Below, one piece after another: positions 1 through 9,448 of a stretch of 18,884 bases of DNA (positions are counted from its first letter, which is position 1; each line of letters starts with the position of its first letter). This DNA comes from Carex sylvatica (lineage: Eukaryota; Streptophyta; Magnoliopsida; Poales; Cyperaceae), in assembly GCA_964058845.1 (NCBI GenBank), contig CAXKVR010000737.1:1-18884 (forward strand). Direction: 5' to 3'. A program made the translations under genes and the position numbers. The notes beneath the pieces were generated by a model, which was not told the origin of the DNA, did no database searches, and saw only the letters and a program-made list of their open reading frames with translations.

Positions 1-1398
1 TGTACGATTGCGTGACTGTTGTTGTACAGTTTTTCATTTTTTTTAAAATATGTTTTGAACTTTTGCTTTCCAATAGACATCACTGTTCTTGCTGTCCTTT
101 GATTTCGTTAGTTGATATACTCGAGGCAATTTTTTTTTTTTTTGCAATTTGAGTTTACTTTTAGTTTGATAGGTACATATAAAAACATTTTCTATCTCTC
201 ATCTAGAGTTTATATTTTTCTCTTTCAAATTTGTGAAATGTTTACTCTTAAATTTTATATTTTCGCTTTTTTTAGCCACAAAAAAAAAGAACTTTGTATT
301 AAATAAAATCTAGACAATTTTTCTGGATAAAAGTGTGCTAATTCAGCTACGACCGCTATAGTTGTAATAGCAGACCCCTATTACCTCTACGCATTATTGC
401 GGACCGTTATGCTACATGGTGTTTTTCAGAAATTTACATTGTATTGGATGTTTCTGTTCCTATTTGTCATGCTAAATGGTCTGCTATGCATGGTATGCTA
501 AACCAAACTGTTGTTGTTCCTATTTATAATTTAATCTTTCTTTCTATATCAGAAAATATTTAAATATTAATTCTTTCTTTTGGTTGCTCTTTGTCTAGTA
601 TTCACTTGTAAAATTATTGACCTTCATTTCAAATTAAAGCTGATTTCGATTATTATAATCTCTAAAATAATCAAATAGGTACTAATTTCATTTCACTTGT
701 AAAATTAATTGTTCTTTATCTATTATAATCTGTAATACTATGAAGTATGAACTAATAAAGATTGTTACCTTTTAGATCCATTTTTTTTCTTATTTGTATT
801 ATTGAAAAAAAATATAAACTTAGATTAGTTGTCATCTGGTTGTTATTCCAATACCTCAAATAGTAGAAATATAGAATATTTTTTTAAAGAAAATAAAATG
901 CTATGTACGATAGCTTCCGTTTTAGCTACGCTATTTATAATAGCATTTTTTTTTAGTCCCTCCACGATGACACAATAATTGCTATTTAAAACCTTAGTTT
1001 GGTACCAACCAAGTAGGTTTCAGATAAATAAAGCCTCTGTTGGGTTCTACTCTTTTCTTTGCTTCTTTCCTCGTAAACAAAATATTGTTGAAGGCCTCAT
1101 TTGATCTCCAAATCATTCAACAAGTGCAGTTAAGCAATAATCATTCAACAAGTGTAATTAAACTAGACAAAGGTATGAAATTAAGCCACTAAATTTGAAT
1201 TTTGTTTCATAAAGGATTAATATATATTTAGTTCAGACTTTTGAGGCATATGTACATAGAGAACCTGAAGATTCCCAAAATAAAAAGAGGTTTAGTATAA
1301 TATGTTGAGGAGGCACTAAAAATGGAGGCATTTGAATCCTCCTCTAATATGTTATATGTTATGTATTAAAGAAATACCTTACCTTATTTGTTGCCTCA
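1..1398. other. AT-rich intergenic region, no gene recognised
   Basis: No coding sequence with recognisable similarity is visible; the short open frames here are dominated by Phe, Leu and Lys from poly-T/poly-A tracts. Two small structures stand out. An imperfect inverted repeat at about 896-948 has arms reading AATGCTAT and ATAGCATT around 'gctacgctat', like a decayed small TIR element. A roughly 30-bp direct repeat at about 1110-1160 contains 'atcattcaacaagtg' twice. A related 'gctac..ccgctat' stretch at 344-362 may be another relic of the same small element. Nothing else is supported. Confidence 0.6.
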
Positions 1399-2200
1399 TT
1401 TTTTTTTTTAAATAAGGGGCATCGCCACCGATTTTCATTAAATTGAAAATCAAAGTATTACACAGCATTACCGGTACCACCAAGTTAGTACAAGTTACAC
1501 ACGTACCACAATCCTAAATAGTTATTAAGCATGAGCAACAAATACCAACATCATAAAAAAATAACCTACAACCAACAATCTAGAAAAACACACAAAACAA
1601 ACACATTCTACAAATGTTAACAGCAGCAACAAAAGTAAAAGTTTGCATTTAAGACCCTGCATCTTCCAAATTCAACCAAGGCAACATTTGCAACTCATCT
1701 TCACCATCCCAAGTTGTCCCTTCTTCATTAATAAGGATTGTAACATGTATAACCCCCATTGAAATGGCTTGCATGGTACCTAACAGGTCCTTCACATCAC
1801 AAGGCATAATAAGAATTAGTTGCTCAGTTAAATTAGTTTTATGTTGAGATAATCTTGGAACCTAAAGTTTGAATATTCAAAATATTGTCATCACGAAAAA
1901 CAATCCTGTTTCTCTCAAACCATAGTGACCAAAGTACTGCCCCTCGAATTATTTCCAGCAGGTTTGTATTTTTTAAAGGAATACAGCAATCAAGTTCTCA
2001 AAAATTAACCACACCTAAAAAATAAACACAAAATTATTATAATTTCCAATCCAACTCCAAAGAGACTGAACCATCTGAAAAGACACAAAAAGATGATCAA
2101 CTGTAGCCTCATAATACCAAGAAACTCATCATGTGAATCTCTCCTAGCTCTTCACAAAAGCAGCCTTTCGATTTCGAGTATGTTTAGATTTGTATTTAAG
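1399..2200 (-). mobile_element. 3' fragment of a LINE-type non-LTR retrotransposon (zf-RVT C-terminus plus poly-A end)
   Basis: On the minus strand, about 2190 to 1855 translates with interruptions to the C-terminal zinc-finger-like region typical of plant LINE reverse transcriptases. A Cys-rich start (CCFCEE) is followed by EATVDHLFV, QSLWSWIG, RGAVLWSLWFERNRIVF and finally NIQTLGSKIIS. In-frame stops and a frame change after GSKIIS show it is dead. A further open stretch runs to a stop near 1650 (about 50 residues, ending LPWLNLEDAGS). The minus-strand 3' end is marked by 'gatgccccttattt' followed by a poly-A run, seen as poly-T at 1399-1409. Only the 3' end is present, as expected for 5'-truncated LINEs. 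The 1842-2200 part recurs at 6896-7250. Confidence 0.75.
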
Positions 2201-2395
2201 CCCATATATTCATATTTATATCATGTTTAGTTGTTGTAAGTGGTTCTATGGATTAATTGTATTGGAAGATATGATGCTTGGAAAATGTCAGTCAATGATA
2301 GAACAGACTCGTAGATATTAATTAATTGTATTGGAAGATATGATGCTTGGAAAATGAATCAGGTGCTTATTTTCAGACAATGACAAGAGAAGACT

Positions 2396-2408
2396 TTGAC
2401 TAAGTCAA
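2396..2408. promoter_or_regulatory. Inverted double W-box (copy 1 of 5)
   Basis: The bases TTGACTAAGTCAA contain TTGACT on the plus strand and its mirror AGTCAA, which is TTGACT on the minus strand, so two WRKY core sites face each other. The same 13-mer occurs at 6269-6281, 7430-7442, 8086-8098 and 8876-8888. The W-box definition is established; function here is inferred. This copy lies far from the intact gene and may be inert. Confidence 0.45.
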
Positions 2409-2636
2409 CTATATAGTAAACTTAAGAATATTCACTATTGTAGTAATGTCTTCATCACTAGCATTTTCCTTTCTACCCAGTCTACAAACAAAAATCTTCC
2501 AAGTCTTTCCAAAAGACTAAAGAACTGGCCCTCATTTTCCTCTAGAATTTACTTAAAAAATATTTTATCTCAATGCAATTGAATACCTTTTACATCCATC
2601 CTTTGTCTTTAGCGTTGCTATACCTTGCAGCCGAAA

Positions 2637-2746
2637 TTTATTTTAGTTACCATCTTAATATTTCAAAATTCTGACCTTACCATCGCATTTTGAAAATGCT
2701 ACGGGAAAGTCAAAATTTTGAAATATCAAGATGGTAACTAAAATAA
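2637..2746. repeat. Long palindrome, copy 1 (MITE-like hairpin)
   Basis: The arms TTATTTTAGTTACCATCTT and AAGATGGTAACTAAAATAA are reverse complements. The complementarity continues inward through 'aatatttcaaaatt' and 'cgcattttgaaaatgc' almost to the centre, giving a hairpin of about 110 bp with few mismatches. Such a structure is typical of small foldback MITEs and could produce a hairpin RNA if transcribed. Insertion A starts immediately after the right arm. Copies lie at about 7672-7780 and 8326-8438. Confidence 0.8.
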
Positions 2747-4396
2747 GAGAAAAGGTTTTCTTCCACATTATTTTGTCCACCATTTGTCCATAACGTTATT
2801 CACTCCCAGTTTAACTGTCTTCAACTACCTCTGATCCCCACCTATTTAAGATGATTTTCTTTTGATTAGATTTGCTCCGCATTTGGCGATTTACTTTTGC
2901 TTTTGTCGCGACGGTTCATTTTCAAAAAAATTCTTTCCGATCAGATTTGCTCCGCATCTGAGGCGATTTCATTCCTCTTTCATTGTGACGAAATCTTAGA
3001 GGCGTGAATCTCATCAAACGTAATCGCGATTTCTTTCTTCTTTCGAATTTCTCTTCCCTAGTTTGTCGCAATTTTATTCAAATTGTAAACATAATCGCGA
3101 CGGAACATTCAAGAGTGAATATCGATTGGTAGAAGTTGTTAGGTTGAAGAACATGACAAAATTTAAATCTAGTGAGTTATTTCTTTATTTCTGTTGAATT
3201 TATTGTTTGATTTGATGTAGTAACGGATCTAGCATTATTTTGAACTTTTATTTAAATTTGTTGTTTGATTTGATGCAGTAAGGGGTCTCGTAATTATTTT
3301 TTATTTCTGTTGAATTTTGATATGAAGAAAATATGAGGAGATGATTTGAGAGAGACGACATGAATGAGAGATGATAAAGAGGAGATATGGAGTATTGATC
3401 TATTTTTACTCTTGTTCATTTTACAATATTCATCTTGTGATTTTACAGTATTCATCTTGTGAAAATCTTGAGGAAATAGATGATAGAGAGGCAATATGGA
3501 GTATTGATCTATTAATTTTATAGTATTTCTCCCGTTAATTTTACAGTATTCATCTTGTGATTTTACAGTATTAATTTTGTGGAAATCTGGAGGAAAAATA
3601 TGATAGAGAGGCAATATGGAGTATTCACCCGTTCATTTTACAGCATTCACCCGTTCATTTTACAGTATTCATCTTGTAAATAGTTACTAATGTTTAACAA
3701 TGTGGTTGTGAATATTTGATTTATTAATGATTTATGGTTTGCATCTGTTAGTTTTATTGTTTACAACTTTTAAATTTATAGTATTAAATTTTGCAGTGTG
3801 TTTATTTCAGTTTTATAGTGTTTTAGGTTTCAGATTTACAGTTTTACATTTTGCATCTATTAGTTTTACAGTTTACATTTAGAAATTTATAGTATTGAAG
3901 TTCTATAGTTTGTATCTTTATATTTTACAGTATATGTAGTTTTAATTTATAGGATATAGATGCATATATAAATATTAATAATTGAAGAAAAAATTATGAA
4001 TTTTTTTTCAAAAAAATTAAAATTAATTTTAGTTTCGAAAAGAAAATTTGATTCAAAAAAATTAATTTTGTATAATTTTTGAGATTATTTTGAAAAAAAA
4101 AACTGCAAGTTTGATAAGTGGTTCAATTTCAAAATGTTCTAGAAGGTTTTAAAATTGTCATTAATTGTAAGTTAGAGAAGTACATCAAGTGGTCCCACAT
4201 CAATTACAGTTAGTTTAGTAAGTTGTGCAAGTTACAAGTACACAAAGTGGTCCCGCTGAATGTTAAAAACTTAAAGTGTATTTTTTGTAAGATTTATTAT
4301 ACAAGTTACAGTATTGAATTATTAAATTTACAGGATTGGCACAGGTCAAATCACAGTTTTTTGTGGACATATGTCTGTGGATAATTAGACGCTTCC
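2747..4396. mobile_element. Insertion A: non-autonomous Mutator-like element with 9-bp TSD
   Basis: An exact 9-bp duplication, CTAAAATAA, flanks this 1650-bp segment (2738-2746 and 4397-4405). The paralogous site at 8428-8436 has a single CTAAAATAA and no insertion. A 9-bp target duplication is characteristic of Mutator-like elements. The termini are only weakly inverted: both ends carry CCACA, seven bases, then GTCCAC, at the same distance (16 bases) from the tip. It may therefore be a MULE with degenerate TIRs. No transposase was recognised. The interior has 'cgcgacgg' and 'tttgctccgcat' repeats near 2870-3110 and tandem units of about 110-120 bp at 3380-3665. The first 152 bp recur at 7781-7934. 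Confidence 0.7.
3380..3665. repeat. Tandem repeat inside insertion A (unit about 110-120 bp)
   Basis: The string 'atatggagtatt' occurs near 3386, 3495 and 3615, and 'ttttacagtattcatcttgtg' recurs several times between these points. Units are about 110 and 120 bp long. The minus strand is open across the array, so the predicted peptide contains two near-identical segments built on FPxDFHKxNTVKSQDEYCK. I take the open frame as a consequence of the repeat, not as a gene. Confidence 0.65.
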
Positions 4397-5305
4397 CTAA
4401 AATAAATCCGTGCTTGTAGTGTTTGTTGTTGTTGATGGTTTTTAAAATATAATAGGAGCATAAAGGTATAAGTTTGTAGGGAGCTTACTCCGTGGTGTAT
4501 TTTAGGGGTATTTCTTCTATTTATCACAAGTGATCAAGGTCAAGGTCAAGCTCCATATACAGCCATTTTTTATTAAAAATAAATAAAATTTTTTGCATAT
4601 CTGCCCCCGCATTATGGAAATTTTTAAAACTACTCCGATCGCCTGGCCCACCCTTCTAGCAGACTGCCCGGGTCAGGGTAGAGATCTTAATTTTTTGATT
4701 TAAATAATTTTGTGAATAAGAAGTTTTCTTGTTTAGCCAAAAAAATAAGACATTTGATATATTTATGAAGTGATGTCGTAACTCTTTATAACTTTGATTT
4801 GGTCTGTCAGTTGGATATCACAAGTAATAACACTAATTAAGGACTTGGCTTTGATTCAAAAATTTCCAACCTCTAATAGCTTATTGATCTTCTTCTCTTT
4901 ATTTTTGGTACTAAAACAGTAGTTTAGAGCTACTAAAATATATACAAATCTCAAATTAAATCTCCGTCTCTGTTTTGACCTCTGCTAGTAAATTAGTAAA
5001 TATGGACTGATACAATGATCAAACTACAAAAGTGATTGTGTAGAGCATTCAAATATACACGGAATTGACACAAATTTCAATTAATTTGGATTTTTCTACA
5101 ATTAGTTATGAATTTTCAAAGTTCAGCTTTCGAAAAAACTTTAAATATGCATAATTTTGGCTAGGAAAATCGGATTTGCGCGTATACTCACTTTTCAGAA
5201 AGGGGGGGGAACGAGAAGGATCTATTTTTTTCCAGGGGAATCCCGGGCAGCGTGAGAGGCATTCAAATGATCATAATTTTAAAAAAAACGTTGTGCCTCA
5301 AAAAT

Positions 5306-5643
5306 TCAATTTAATTTTTCGTTCAACAGTAGGCATATAACGATCGGCATTTTCAAAGTTTTTTAAATTCCAAACAGTCGATCCAAATCATTCAACATAA
5401 TGAATATGTTAAAATGTGCTTGCATTTCAAATTTTATATTTTTTTAAAAAAATTTACTATTTATTAGGTATTTAACAAAATCGCTATATTCAGACCATTG
5501 AATTTTTGTACCCATTTGAATAAATAGTAAAAAAATTCAGAAAAATCTAAAATTTGATCTGCAAGCACATTTTAACATATCCATCATGTTGAATGGTTTG
5601 GATCGACTGTTTAGACTTTTGAAAACATAGGGTGAAATTGAAT
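5306..5643. mobile_element. Foldback (MITE-like) nested inside insertion B
   Basis: The arms at about 5347-5465 and 5525-5628 are inverted copies sharing 'cagtcgatccaaa', 'cattcaacat' and 'atatgttaaaatgtgcttgc'. The outer tips read ATTCAATTT and AAATTGAAT. The unpaired centre is about 60 bp. Its arms resemble those of the foldback at 18020-18353 ('gtcgatccaaac', 'gtgcttg', 'caaatttta'), which suggests one family. The boundaries are approximate. Confidence 0.6.
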
Positions 5644-5649
5644 CCCTAC

Positions 5650-5745
5650 TCATTATATATACATATATATACATATATTATATTATATATACATGTATAA
5701 ATATACATATACATATATTATACATACATAACATATATATGTGTA
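5650..5745. repeat. TA-rich simple sequence
   Basis: This is an imperfect (TA)n/(ACATATAT)n low-complexity tract within insertion B, between the nested foldback and the right TIR. Confidence 0.8.
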
Positions 5746-5968
5746 TCACAATATTAAGATCTCTCTTTAAAAAAATAGAAAAAAAAAGGACTGCCTAGAT
5801 CCCAGGCAGTCTGGTCCCTAGTGGACTGTCCCTGGCCTGGGCGGTCTGCTAGAAGGGTGGGCCGCCCGTGGGCCACACGGTCGGAGCAGTTTTGAAAATT
5901 TTCAGAATGCGGAGGCAGATCTGTAAAAAAAAATGTTAGGGTTTTAATAAAAATGGCCGCTCCATATA

Positions 5969-6840
5969 ACACTGCATGAGGTCACCTGGATAATGAAATG
6001 AGATATTTCTATAGCCATTTTTCTTTTCTATCTACCACCTGTTGCTTTAGTTTGTTTTAATTAATTTTCTGGTCAAAATAATTTTTGTAATTGTCCTCTC
6101 GAACTGTAGAAAGGTCAATATTGGATTTTTCAGAAAGACCTGGACTGTCATAAATAGGTTTATTCTCTTGTTATATGTTCTGAGTTTACTTCACAGTCAA
6201 TGGTAGGAGGTGATGTAAAGATAAAATAATTAGTGATAAAGACTTGTACTTATGGACAAGAGAAGACCTTGACTAAGTCAACTATCTTTTAATCCCAAAG
6301 ATTAATTATGTTTACAATAAATTATCTTTTAATCCCAAAGTTACCCAGTCTACAAGTGATTCTACCGTAAGGAAATATTAATTCCGAATTTTTTTCTCAA
6401 AAAAAAAAAGAGAGCAAATATTCTGAAATTTACACACGGAGAAAATTATTTTAAGATATAACTGTTGGCTTGTACTTCCCTTCTGAAAGATAATCATGGG
6501 CCTTTTCCACTATATATGACTTGCATCCATGAGAATTCTTCAAATTAGTGTTGTGATTATTACATTCTTCTGAATTCTACAGTAGTCAAGCTTTGGGTAG
6601 CGAAAGTGATGCATATAGTTTTGAAACTAAACTACTTTCTTGGTGACATTTTTGAAAATTGTAGGGCCTAACTGCTTATCTTTCAATATCCCAGTCAAGG
6701 TCAGCTAATTCCCCAAATTGAAGGAAGCTGTGGAATTGTCAATCCATGGAATATTATATAGGAGGTTACAAGAATAGCATATCTGTATCTATATCTTCTC
6801 CATAGTTTAGAAATAGCTATAACAGTTGGTTCCCTTCTTT
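5969..6840 (+). promoter_or_regulatory. Duplicated upstream region of the receptor kinase gene (left, orphan copy)
   Basis: This segment matches 8580-9448, the region directly upstream of the intact gene, with scattered single-base differences. Together with 4406-4550 on the other side of insertion B it makes a full promoter paralogue. It holds an inverted double W-box (6269-6281) and a TATA-like TATATA at 6755-6760 about 80 bp before the ATG at 6841. It now drives only the truncated coding start, so any transcript would run into the LINE fragment. Activity is unknown. Confidence 0.65.
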
Positions 6841-6898
6841 AATGGCCACTTTAGTACTGGCTTGTCTGTTTTTCATTTCCCTCCTTCCCTGTTTCTGT
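6841..6898 (+). pseudogene. Truncated first exon of an LRK10-like receptor kinase (signal peptide only)
   Basis: The ATG at 6841 opens MATLVLACLFFISLLPCF, nearly the same signal peptide as the intact gene (MATLVLACIFFIFFLPCF). Homology to the intact exon stops at about 6895, where the sequence switches to the LINE piece otherwise found at 1842. The frame then ends at TGA (6898-6900) after about 19 residues. This is a broken paralogue caused by a duplication breakpoint inside exon 1, not a small gene. The upstream region is preserved. Confidence 0.8.
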
Positions 6899-7250
6899 TG
6901 AGATAATCTTGGAACCTAAAGTTTGAATATTCAAAATATTGTCATCACAAAAAACAATCCTGTTTCTCTCAAACCATAGTGACCAAAGTACTGCCCCTCG
7001 AATTATTTCCAGCAGGTTTGTATTTTTTAAAGGAATACAGCAATCAAGTTTTCAAAAATTAACCACACCTAAAAAATAAACACAAAATTATTATAATTTC
7101 CAATCCAACTCCAAAGAGACTGACCCATCTGAAAAGACACAAAAAGATGATTAACTGTAGCCTCATAATACCAAGAAACTCATCATGTGGATCTCTCCTA
7201 GCTCTTCACAAAAGCAGCCTTTCGATTTCGAGTATGTTTAGATTTGTATT
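6896..7250 (-). mobile_element. LINE fragment, second copy
   Basis: This repeats 1842-2200 and contains the same minus-strand reverse-transcriptase C-terminal motifs (VDHLFV, SLWSWIG, LWSLWFERNR) with the same internal stops. The LINE 3' end and poly-A of copy 1 are missing because the copy begins inside the element, joined to the truncated exon at 6895/6896. It is therefore a duplication product and not an independent insertion. Confidence 0.8.
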
Positions 7251-7934
7251 TAAGCCCATATATTCATATTTAGATCATGTTTAGTTGTTGTAAGTGGTTC
7301 TATGGATAGCTAGTCAACATGTCAGTCAATGATAGAACAGACTCGTAGATATTAATTAATTGTATTGGAAGATATGATGCTTGGAAAATGAATCAGGTGC
7401 TTATTTTCAGACAATGACAAGAGAAGACTTTGACTAAGTCAACTATATAGTAAACTTAAGAATATTCACTATTGTAGTAATGTCTTCATCACTAGCATTT
7501 TCCTTTCTACCCAGTCTACAAACAAAAATCTTCCAAGTCTTTCCAAAAGACTAAAGAACTGGCCCTCATTTTCCTCTAGAATTTACTTAAAAAATATTTT
7601 ATCTCAATGCAATTGAATACCTTTTACATCCATCCTTTGTCTTTAGCGTTGCTATACCTTGCAGCCGAAATTTATTTTAGTTACCATCTTAATATTTCAA
7701 AATTCTGACCTTACCATCGCATTTTGAAAATGCTACGGGAAAGTCAAAATTTTGAAATATCAAGATGGTAACTAAAATAAGAGAAAAGGTTTTCTTCCAC
7801 ATTATTTTGTCCACCATTTGTCCATAACGTTATTCACTCCCAGTTTAACTGTCTTCAACTACCTCTGATCCCCACCTATTTAAGATGATTTTCTTTTGAT
7901 TAGATTTGCTCCGCATTTGGCGATTTACTTTTGA
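7251..7934 (+). repeat. Duplicated block, copy 2, ending inside insertion A
   Basis: This continues the match to copy 1 (about 2197-2898), including the palindrome (about 7672-7780) and the first 152 bp of insertion A (7781-7934). It stops abruptly inside the element, where 'gatttacttttg' is followed by 'attagatttgctccgcatttgg' and then copy 3. Copy 2 thus postdates insertion A. It contains an inverted double W-box at 7430-7442. Confidence 0.85.
7672..7780. repeat. Long palindrome, copy 2
   Basis: This is the same hairpin as at 2637-2746, identical by eye, followed as there by the left end of insertion A. Confidence 0.8.
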
Positions 7935-7950
7935 TTAGATTTGCTCCGCA

Positions 7951-8436
7951 TTTGGAAGATATGATGCTTGGAAAATGTCAGTCAATGATAGAACAGACTC
8001 GTAGATATTAATTAATTGTATTGGAAGATATGATGCTTGGAAAATGAATCAGGTGCTTATTTTCAGACAATGACAAGAGAAGACTTTGACTAAGTCAACT
8101 ATATAGTAAACTTAAGAATATTCACTATTGTAGTAATGTCTTCATCACTAGCATTTTCCTTTCTACCCAGTCTACAAACAAAAATATTCCAAGTCTTTCC
8201 AAAAGACTAAAGAACTGGCCCTCATTTTCCTCTAGAATTTACTTAAAAGATATTTTATCTCAAGGCAATTAAATACCTTTTACATCCATCCTTTGTGTTT
8301 AGCGTTGCTATACCTTGCAGCCGAAATTTATTTTAGTTACCATCTTAATATTTCAAAATTCTGACCTTACCATCGTATTTTGAAAATGCTACGGGAAGGT
8401 CAAAATTTTGAAATATTAAGATGGTAACTAAAATAA
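7951..8436 (+). repeat. Duplicated block, copy 3 (pre-insertion state)
   Basis: This matches 2262-2746 with about ten differences by eye (for example 'caaggcaattaaat' for 'caatgcaattgaat'). It runs without interruption into the promoter sequence found on the far side of insertion A in copy 1 (4406 onward). It therefore preserves the empty site. It contains an inverted double W-box at 8086-8098 and the third palindrome. Confidence 0.85.
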
Positions 8437-8438
8437 AT
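8326..8438. repeat. Long palindrome, copy 3 (complete)
   Basis: The arms run from ATTTATTTTAGTTACC to GGTAACTAAAATAAAT, about 113 bp in all, and are uninterrupted by insertion A. It lies about 1 kb upstream of the receptor kinase start codon. Confidence 0.8.
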
Positions 8439-9448
8439 CGGGATTTGTAGAGTTTGTGGATGTTGTTGGTTTTTAAAATATAAAGGTAGAAGTTTGTAGG
8501 GAGCTTACTCCGTGGTATATTTTTGTGGTATTTCTTCTATTTATCACAAGTGATCAAGGTCAAGGTCATGCTGCATATAACACTGCATGATGCCACCAGG
8601 ATAATGAAATGAGATATTTCTATAGCCATTTTTTTATTCTATCTACCACCTGTTGCTTCAGTTTGTTTTAAATTTCTGGTCAAAATAATTTTTGTAATTG
8701 TCCTCTCGAACTGTAGAAAGGTCAATATTGGATTTTTCAGAAAGACCTGGACTGTCATAAATAGGTTTATTTTCTTGTTATATGTTCTGAGTTTACTTCA
8801 CAGTCAATGGTAGGAGGTGATGTAAAGATAAGATAATTAGTGATAAAAACTTGTATTTATGGACAAGAGAAGACCTTGACTAAGTCAACTATCTTTTAAT
8901 CCCAAAGATTAATTATGTTTACAATAAATTATCTTTTAATCCCAAAGTTATCCAGTCTACAAGTTATTCTACCTTAAGGAAATATTAATTCCGAATTTTT
9001 TTCTCAAAAAAAAAAAGAGAGCAAATATTCTGAAATTTACACACGGAGAAAATTATTTTAAGATATAACTGTTGACTTGTACTTCCCTTCTGAAAGATAA
9101 TCATGGGCCTTTTCCACTATATATGACTTGCATCCATGAGAATTCTTCAAATTAGTGTTGTGATTATTACATTCTTCTGAAATCTACAGTAGTCAAGCTT
9201 TGGGTAGCGAAAGTGATGCATATAGTTTTGAAACTAAACTACTTTCTTGGTGACATTTTTTAAAATTGTAGGGCCTAACTGCTTATCTTTCAATATCCCA
9301 GTCAAGGTCAGCTAATTCCCCAAATTGAAGAAAGCTGTGGAATTGTCAATCCATGGAATATTATATAGGAGGTTACAAGAATAGCATATCTGTATCTATA
9401 TCTTCTCCATAGTTTAGAAATAGCTATAACAGTTGGTTCCCTTCTTTA
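8437..9448 (+). promoter_or_regulatory. Upstream/promoter region of the LRK10-like receptor kinase gene
   Basis: A TATA-like TATATA at 9362-9367 lies 82-87 bp before the ATG, with 'gtcaatcc' (CAAT-like) about 20 bp further upstream. An inverted double W-box at 8876-8888 and another at 8086-8098 are candidate WRKY sites, fitting a defence-type receptor gene. A tandem repeat of 'attatcttttaatcccaaag' style units occurs near 8885-8948. The whole region is paralogous to 4406-4550 plus 5969-6840 but lacks both insertions. Transcription start and activity are inferred only. Confidence 0.6.
8876..8888. promoter_or_regulatory. Inverted double W-box nearest the intact gene
   Basis: TTGACTAAGTCAA carries two opposed TTGACT cores about 560 bp upstream of the start codon. 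WRKY factors bind TTGAC(C/T); use by this gene is inference. Confidence 0.5.

Larger units (their letters stand above)
1842..2898 (+). repeat. Duplicated block, copy 1 (LINE piece, palindrome, left end of insertion A)
   Basis: This block recurs at 6896-7934. By eye about six single-base differences occur in the first 420 bp, for example in the LINE part. I found none over the last roughly 600 bp (2297-2898 versus 7330-7934), suggesting very recent copying or gene conversion of that half. Copy 1 carries an extra short repeat: 'ggaagatatgatgcttgg' occurs at both 2264 and 2334, while copy 2 has the unrelated 'gatagctagtcaac' at the first place. Copy 3 (7951-8436) matches only 2262-2746 and is clearly more diverged. 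Confidence 0.85.
4560..5959. mobile_element. Insertion B: Mutator-like element with long TIRs and 9-bp TSD
   Basis: The 9-bp duplication CTCCATATA (4551-4559 and 5960-5968) flanks this 1400-bp segment, and the paralogous site at 8571-8579 (CTGCATATA) is empty. The ends are inverted repeats. The left begins CAGCCATTTTTTATT and the right, read inward, begins CGGCCATTTTTATT. Both continue through 'atctgcc.ccgcatt', 'actgctccga.cg' and 'cccacccttctagcaga'. The left TIR runs to about 4698 and the right TIR starts at about 5748; the right is longer because the left lacks some 60 bp before the shared 'gagatcttaat'. No transposase is visible. The interior holds a nested foldback (about 5306-5643) and a TA-rich tract (about 5650-5745). 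Confidence 0.8.

Noticed and set aside
112..306. 64-codon open frame on the plus strand
   Set aside because: Phe/Lys-rich translation of poly-T and poly-A tracts with no domain or homology that I recognise.
3294..3614. 106-codon minus-strand open frame with repeated peptide
   Set aside because: It lies exactly on the 110-120-bp DNA repeat inside insertion A; the repeated peptide is explained by the repeat.
5754..5972. 72-codon minus-strand open frame
   Set aside because: It is the GC-richer terminal inverted repeat of insertion B read through; it crosses the element boundary.
2396..8888. Direct repeats considered as a CRISPR-like or prokaryotic repeat system
   Set aside because: Plant nuclear context; the repeats are large segmental copies, not short regularly spaced units.
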